From Thermoanaerobaculia bacterium (GTDB lineage: Bacteria > Acidobacteriota > Thermoanaerobaculia > Multivoradales > Multivoraceae), in contig JAJEHN010000032.1 of NCBI GenBank assembly GCA_022823665.1, forward strand, positions 62,001-126,000: DNA of 64,000 nucleotides, read 5' to 3'. A program made the translations under genes and the position numbers. This document shows positions 60,507-64,000 of this stretch, piece after piece. Below the pieces are notes generated by a model, which saw nothing but the letters and a program-made list of their open reading frames with translations, did not search any database and had not been told where the DNA came from. The stretch's first letter is position 1. Each line of letters begins with the position of its first letter.

Positions 60507-61757
60507 CTACTGTTCCACCTGAACGGTTCCGTCGCTGAACTGCAGGAACTCCACGCCCCGTAGCGTGTCGATGCCGTCCCGGTCCGGCTGCGAGTCGGTC
60601 ACCGTCGTTCCGGCGCCGTCCCAGGCCACCTCGTACTCGGCCGCCGGGCCGCTGAAGACCGCGGTGTCGTCGCCGGCGCCGCCGTCAAGCACGTCGTTGC
60701 CGCCGCCGCCCTCGAGCCGGTTCGCGCCCGCGTTGCCGGTCAGCGCGTTGTCGTGCGCGTTGCCGACGAGGTCCGCGTCGCCGTCGCCGGTCAGCGCGAC
60801 GCTCCGCAGGTGCTGCGTCTTCATCGTGTAGCGCACCTCCGGGTCGAAGGTCATCGAGAACGTGCCGCTGAAGTCGAGCGGCAGCTCCGGCGTGTAGGTC
60901 AGGTGCGGCGGCACGTACTTGCGGATCAGGGCGAAGCCCAGCGGGTCCTTCTCTTCCATCAGGGCTCGGCCGGCGGCGAAGTACACGCCGAAGTGCGAAT
61001 GCCCCTCCGGGATGTCGTCGGGGCCGATGTCCCGCCCCTCGTACAGGGTCGGTTGCACGGCCCACAGGTCGTAGTAGTTGTCGAGCAGAACGCCCACGTA
61101 CTCGTTCGGATGGTTCTCCGGCTCGTCTTCCGGCCAGCCCTCCCAGCCCTTCGCTTCCGCCTCGTCGTTGGCCGCTCTCATCTCGGCGATCATCTCCGGC
61201 AGCGTCGGGACGACGCCGTAGTCGTGGATCAGGTGCCAGATCTCTTCGTACGAAGCGTCGCGGGTGACGTGTGCCATGTAGTCCGCGTCGCCCGGGGCCG
61301 GACACTCGTTGGCCCGCAGGTCCTGCATGCTGAGATCGGTCGCCCTCGCCAGCCCGGACCGCATCGCCTCGTTCAGTTCCTCTTCCGTGTTGAAGAAGAC
61401 CATCGTGGCCTTGCGGTCCGCCATCGCGCTGGCGATGGGGCTCTTGTCGTCGCCGTACTCCGAGCCCGGGAAGTCGGCCAGCAGGTGCTCCATCACATTC
61501 AGGCCGTGCTTGATCTGGTCGCGCGTCCAGCCGTCGGAGACGAGGAAGTGGATCCGCCTTCCGTCCGGCGTCGGGACGTAGGCGTACCGGTCGAAGTGCT
61601 CGTGGAACACCTCCGGCACGTCGGCCGGCAGGTCGACGATGCCGTCGGGCGAGCCGGAGGTGTCGATCTCCGGCAGGGTGACGAGTTCGCGCGGGGCGCA
61701 TGAGACCGCCAGCAACGCGGGAACCGCGATCAGAACGCATGTCCGAGTGAACTTCAT
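60507..61757 (-). CDS. Lipoprotein with EEIWH domain and C-terminal RTX-like repeats (paralogue B)
   Basis: A 416-residue lipoprotein (lipobox PALLAVSCAP). Residues about 45-310 form an unrecognised domain with YEEIWHLIHDYG as its strongest feature; the H-x-x-H spacing could bind metal. Residues about 325-370 are RTX-like calcium repeats (GNAGANRLEGGGGNDVLDGG). A final domain ends DTLRGVEFLQFSDGT. Sec/lipoprotein export combined with RTX repeats is unusual, since RTX proteins normally leave by type I secretion. It starts three bases after the closely similar paralogue A. Confidence 0.82.
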   Translation of the reverse strand: MKFTRTCVLIAVPALLAVSCAPRELVTLPEIDTSGSPDGIVDLPADVPEVFHEHFDRYAYVPTPDGRRIHFLVSDGWTRDQIKHGLNVMEHLLADFPGSEYGDDKSPIASAMADRKATMVFFNTEEELNEAMRSGLARATDLSMQDLRANECPAPGDADYMAHVTRDASYEEIWHLIHDYGVVPTLPEMIAEMRAANDEAEAKGWEGWPEDEPENHPNEYVGVLLDNYYDLWAVQPTLYEGRDIGPDDIPEGHSHFGVYFAAGRALMEEKDPLGFALIRKYVPPHLTYTPELPLDFSGTFSMTFDPEVRYTMKTQHLRSVALTGDGDADLVGNAHDNALTGNAGANRLEGGGGNDVLDGGAGDDTAVFSGPAAEYEVAWDGAGTTVTDSQPDRDGIDTLRGVEFLQFSDGTVQVEQ

Positions 61758-61760
61758 CTG

Positions 61761-63005
61761 TTACTCCAGTTCGACGGTCTCGTCGCTGAACTGCAGGGAC
61801 TCCACGCCCCGCAGCGTGTCGACGCCGTCCCGGTCCGTTTGCGAGTCGCTCACCGTCACACCGTCCTCACTCCTGGCGACTTCGTAGTCGGCCGCCGGGC
61901 CCGAGAAGACAGCCGTGTCGACGCCGTCACCGCCGTCCAGCGTGTCGTTGCCGCCGCCGCCCTCGAGCCGGTTCGCGCCGGCGTTGCCAGTGAGCACGTT
62001 GTCGTGCGCGTTGCCGCGCAAGTCCGCGTCGCCGTCGCCGGTCAGAGCGACGTTGCGAAGGTGCTGCGTCTTCATCGTGTACCGCACCTCCGGATCGAAC
62101 GTCATCGAGAAGGTCCCGCTGAAGTCCAGCGGCAGTTCCGGCGTGTAGGTCAGGTACGGGCCGACGAAGCCGGTGACCAGCGCGTAGCCCAGCGGGTCCT
62201 TCTCCGGCATGGCCGCCCGGCTGCCGGCGAAGTACTGCCCGAAGTGCGAGTAGCCCTCGGGAATCTCGTCCGGCTCGATGGGGCGCCCCTCGTACACGGT
62301 CGGCGGCACGGTCCAGAGGTCGTAGTAGTTGTCGATCAGGGCGCCCACGTACTCGTTCGGATGGTCGTCCGGCACGTCCCGGGGCCAGGCGTACCAGCCC
62401 TGCTCCGCCGCCGCGTCGTTCGCCGTTCTCATCTCGGCGATCATCTCGGGCAACGTCGGCTTGATCCCGTAGTCGTGGATCAGGTGCCAGATCTCCTCGT
62501 AGGCCGCGTCGCGGGTGACGTGGCCCATGTAGTCCGCGTCGCCCGGAGCCGGAGCCTCATTCGCGCGCAGGTCCTGCATGCTGAGATCGGTCGCCTCGGG
62601 CAGTCCCCCGCTCATCGCCTCGCGCATGTCGGGTTCGTTGTCGAAGAAGACCATCGTCGCCTTGCGGTCCGCCATCGCGGCGGCGATGCCGCTCTTGTCG
62701 TCGCCGTAGACCGAGCCCGGGTGGTCGGCGAGCAGGTGCTCCATCACGTTCAGGCCGTGCTTGATCTGGTCGCGTGTCCAGCCGGAGGAGACCAGGAAGT
62801 GGATCCGCCTGCCGTCCGGCGTCGGGACGTAGGCGTAGCGGTCGAAGTACGTGTGGAGCACCTCCGGCACGTCGGCGGGAAGGTCGACGATGCCGTCGGG
62901 GGAGCCGGAGGTGTCGATCTCGGGCAGGGTGACTGGAGGCTGCGAGGCGCAGGCGGCCAGGAGGAGGCTGGCGACGGCGAGCTCCAGCATTCGAGTGGGT
63001 TTCAT
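61761..63005 (-). CDS. Lipoprotein with EEIWH domain and C-terminal RTX-like repeats (paralogue A)
   Basis: A 414-residue lipoprotein (lipobox LLLAACASQ), closely similar to paralogue B along its whole length: TLPEIDTSGSPDGIVDLPAD, YEEIWHLIHDYG, the GNAGANRLEGGGGND RTX repeats and DTLRGVESLQFSDET. It is a recent tandem duplication. GGGAGGAG precedes the ATG at 63005. It lies 14 bp after the amidohydrolase gene, so the cluster is probably one operon. Function unknown. Confidence 0.82.
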   Translation of the reverse strand: MKPTRMLELAVASLLLAACASQPPVTLPEIDTSGSPDGIVDLPADVPEVLHTYFDRYAYVPTPDGRRIHFLVSSGWTRDQIKHGLNVMEHLLADHPGSVYGDDKSGIAAAMADRKATMVFFDNEPDMREAMSGGLPEATDLSMQDLRANEAPAPGDADYMGHVTRDAAYEEIWHLIHDYGIKPTLPEMIAEMRTANDAAAEQGWYAWPRDVPDDHPNEYVGALIDNYYDLWTVPPTVYEGRPIEPDEIPEGYSHFGQYFAGSRAAMPEKDPLGYALVTGFVGPYLTYTPELPLDFSGTFSMTFDPEVRYTMKTQHLRNVALTGDGDADLRGNAHDNVLTGNAGANRLEGGGGNDTLDGGDGVDTAVFSGPAADYEVARSEDGVTVSDSQTDRDGVDTLRGVESLQFSDETVELE

Positions 63006-63019
63006 CTGCTCCTCCCGTT

Positions 63020-64000
63020 CTAGTCCTGCAGGTAGAGCTCCCAGAAGCTGGCCTGACCTTCATCCTGCGAGCGGTTCACGATCTTCCCGTCCTTGATCAC
63101 CATGGACAGGCTGCGCAGGTGGGAGATGTGCTCGAGCGGATTCTTCTCGAGCACGATCAGGTCGGCGAGCTTGCCGGCCTCGACGGTGCCCAGGTCGTCC
63201 AGCATCCCCATCATCTCGGCGCTGTTGCGCGTCGCGGCCTGGATGGCGCCCATCGCCGGGATGCCGTGGAAGGCGAACTGCTCGATCTCCAGGATGCCGA
63301 TCTCCGAGATCGGGTTCGAGTCGCTGCCGGTGGTCAGCCGCACGCCCGCGGCGTAGGCCTTGTTGATCACGTCCCGCGCGTGGTTCGCGTACTCCGGGCT
63401 CCGCTCGTCGGCCCGGGAGACCCGCACCCGACCTTCGACGACCTCCGGCGAAGCGACGTAGCCGGCCTCCGCGATCAGGCGTTCTCGCTCGGCGATGAAC
63501 TCGTCGCTCAGGTTGCACTGGATCGTCGGATCGAGGAAGGTGCCGGCCTCGGCCATCATCCGGATCGTGTCGTCGGAGAGGTCATTGCCGTGCTCGATGC
63601 TCTCGGCCCCGGCCATGACGGCGATCCGCGTCGTCTCATCGCCGGCATGAACGGTGACCGGGATGCCGTGGCGGTGGGACTCCTCGATGCCGGCGATCAG
63701 CTCCTCGGGCGGCATCCGGCTGCCGAGGAACTTGATGAGCTGTGCGCCGTTCGCGATGTTGTCCGCGACCACGGCGCGGATTCCGTCGATCCCCTTGCCG
63801 GTCCGCACCAGCCAGTCCGTGTCCCCGTCGGTCGAGAGCGGCGGACCGCCGGCGACGATCCGCGGCCCCACGAAGACGCCGTCGTCGAACGCCTTCTTCC
63901 AGGCCACGTCCATGAAGTCCCGCTCGCCGGTGATCCGCAGCGTCGTGAAGCCGGCCTTCAGCGCGTCCATCGCGTTGCGGCCGGCGCGGATCATCGCCCG
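63020..64000 (-). CDS. Amidohydrolase, imidazolonepropionase-like (5' end beyond window)
   Basis: The C-terminal 327 codons of a metal-dependent amidohydrolase. Metal ligands are visible: Lys in AQLIKFLGSR, His in VTVHAGDE, His in SIEHGNDL and Asp in LTTGSDSNP. The terminal strand segment KLADLIVLEKNPLEHI is typical of the superfamily. The N-terminal HxH motif is outside the window. Exported members of this group act as dipeptidases or hydrolyse N-acyl compounds. It is the first visible gene of the RTX/M24 cluster. Confidence 0.9.
   Translation of the reverse strand, partial: RAMIRAGRNAMDALKAGFTTLRITGERDFMDVAWKKAFDDGVFVGPRIVAGGPPLSTDGDTDWLVRTGKGIDGIRAVVADNIANGAQLIKFLGSRMPPEELIAGIEESHRHGIPVTVHAGDETTRIAVMAGAESIEHGNDLSDDTIRMMAEAGTFLDPTIQCNLSDEFIAERERLIAEAGYVASPEVVEGRVRVSRADERSPEYANHARDVINKAYAAGVRLTTGSDSNPISEIGILEIEQFAFHGIPAMGAIQAATRNSAEMMGMLDDLGTVEAGKLADLIVLEKNPLEHISHLRSLSMVIKDGKIVNRSQDEGQASFWELYLQD

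Overview
The window is a GC-rich, gene-dense bacterial chromosome segment with 47 protein genes (two cut by the window edges) and one tRNA. The envelope genes indicate a diderm: a TonB-dependent receptor with a carboxypeptidase-regulatory domain, many lipoproteins, and a meso-diaminopimelate-type MurE. The mix of FG-GAP/ASPIC, sulfatase-TPR, multihaem cytochrome, DUF885 and TonB-receptor genes resembles Acidobacteriota or a related marine lineage. That assignment is inference; there is no rRNA here to test it.

1-18.5 kb (minus strand): a division and cell wall (dcw) cluster, read right to left as ftsB, mfd, two PPIase-type chaperones, mraZ, rsmH, ftsL, ftsI, murE, murF, mraY, murD, ftsW, murG and murC (cut by the left edge). 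Most junctions overlap as ATGA, GTGA, TTGA or TGATG, implying translational coupling. At 18.6 kb lies an initiator tRNA-fMet with its own promoter and terminator, followed by a VapBC-type toxin-antitoxin pair.

19.4-27 kb (minus strand): a run of a PLP-dependent dehydratase, a small unknown protein, an iron-type ABC importer (binding protein, ATPase, fused permease), an MFS exporter and an ERG4/ERG24-family sterol reductase. 27-29.4 kb holds an ornithine-cyclodeaminase-family gene and a sodium:solute symporter.

29.4-37.7 kb (plus strand): an M28 peptidase, aldo/keto reductase, proline-racemase-family enzyme, a degenerate SDR, a complete DctQ-DctM-DctP TRAP transporter and a DHDPS-family lyase. 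This looks like uptake and breakdown of a hydroxyproline-like carboxylate released by peptidases.

37.8-47.9 kb: a TonB-dependent receptor, a 174-bp inverted-repeat element, a sulfatase-fold/TPR membrane protein, an ASPIC/FG-GAP lipoprotein, a Phd/PIN toxin-antitoxin pair and a TPR lipoprotein. 48-55.2 kb (plus): a five-haem PA14 cytochrome, a beta-propeller dehydrogenase-like protein, a DUF885 hydrolase and a second aldo/keto reductase. 55.3-57.5 kb: a third PIN toxin-antitoxin pair and a formylglycine-type sulfatase. 57.5-64 kb (minus): an amidohydrolase (cut), two tandem RTX-tailed lipoproteins, an HD phosphohydrolase, and a lipoprotein joining a related domain to an M24-like region.

Three cross-cutting observations stand out. 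Six transcription units start with a TAnnnT box 6-8 nt before the start codon and no Shine-Dalgarno sequence, suggesting leaderless mRNAs. A hairpin-rich repeat occurs at three loci, once as a 154-bp element with 29-bp inverted termini inside the 5' end of a lipoprotein gene. The RTX/M24/amidohydrolase cluster has no function I recognise.
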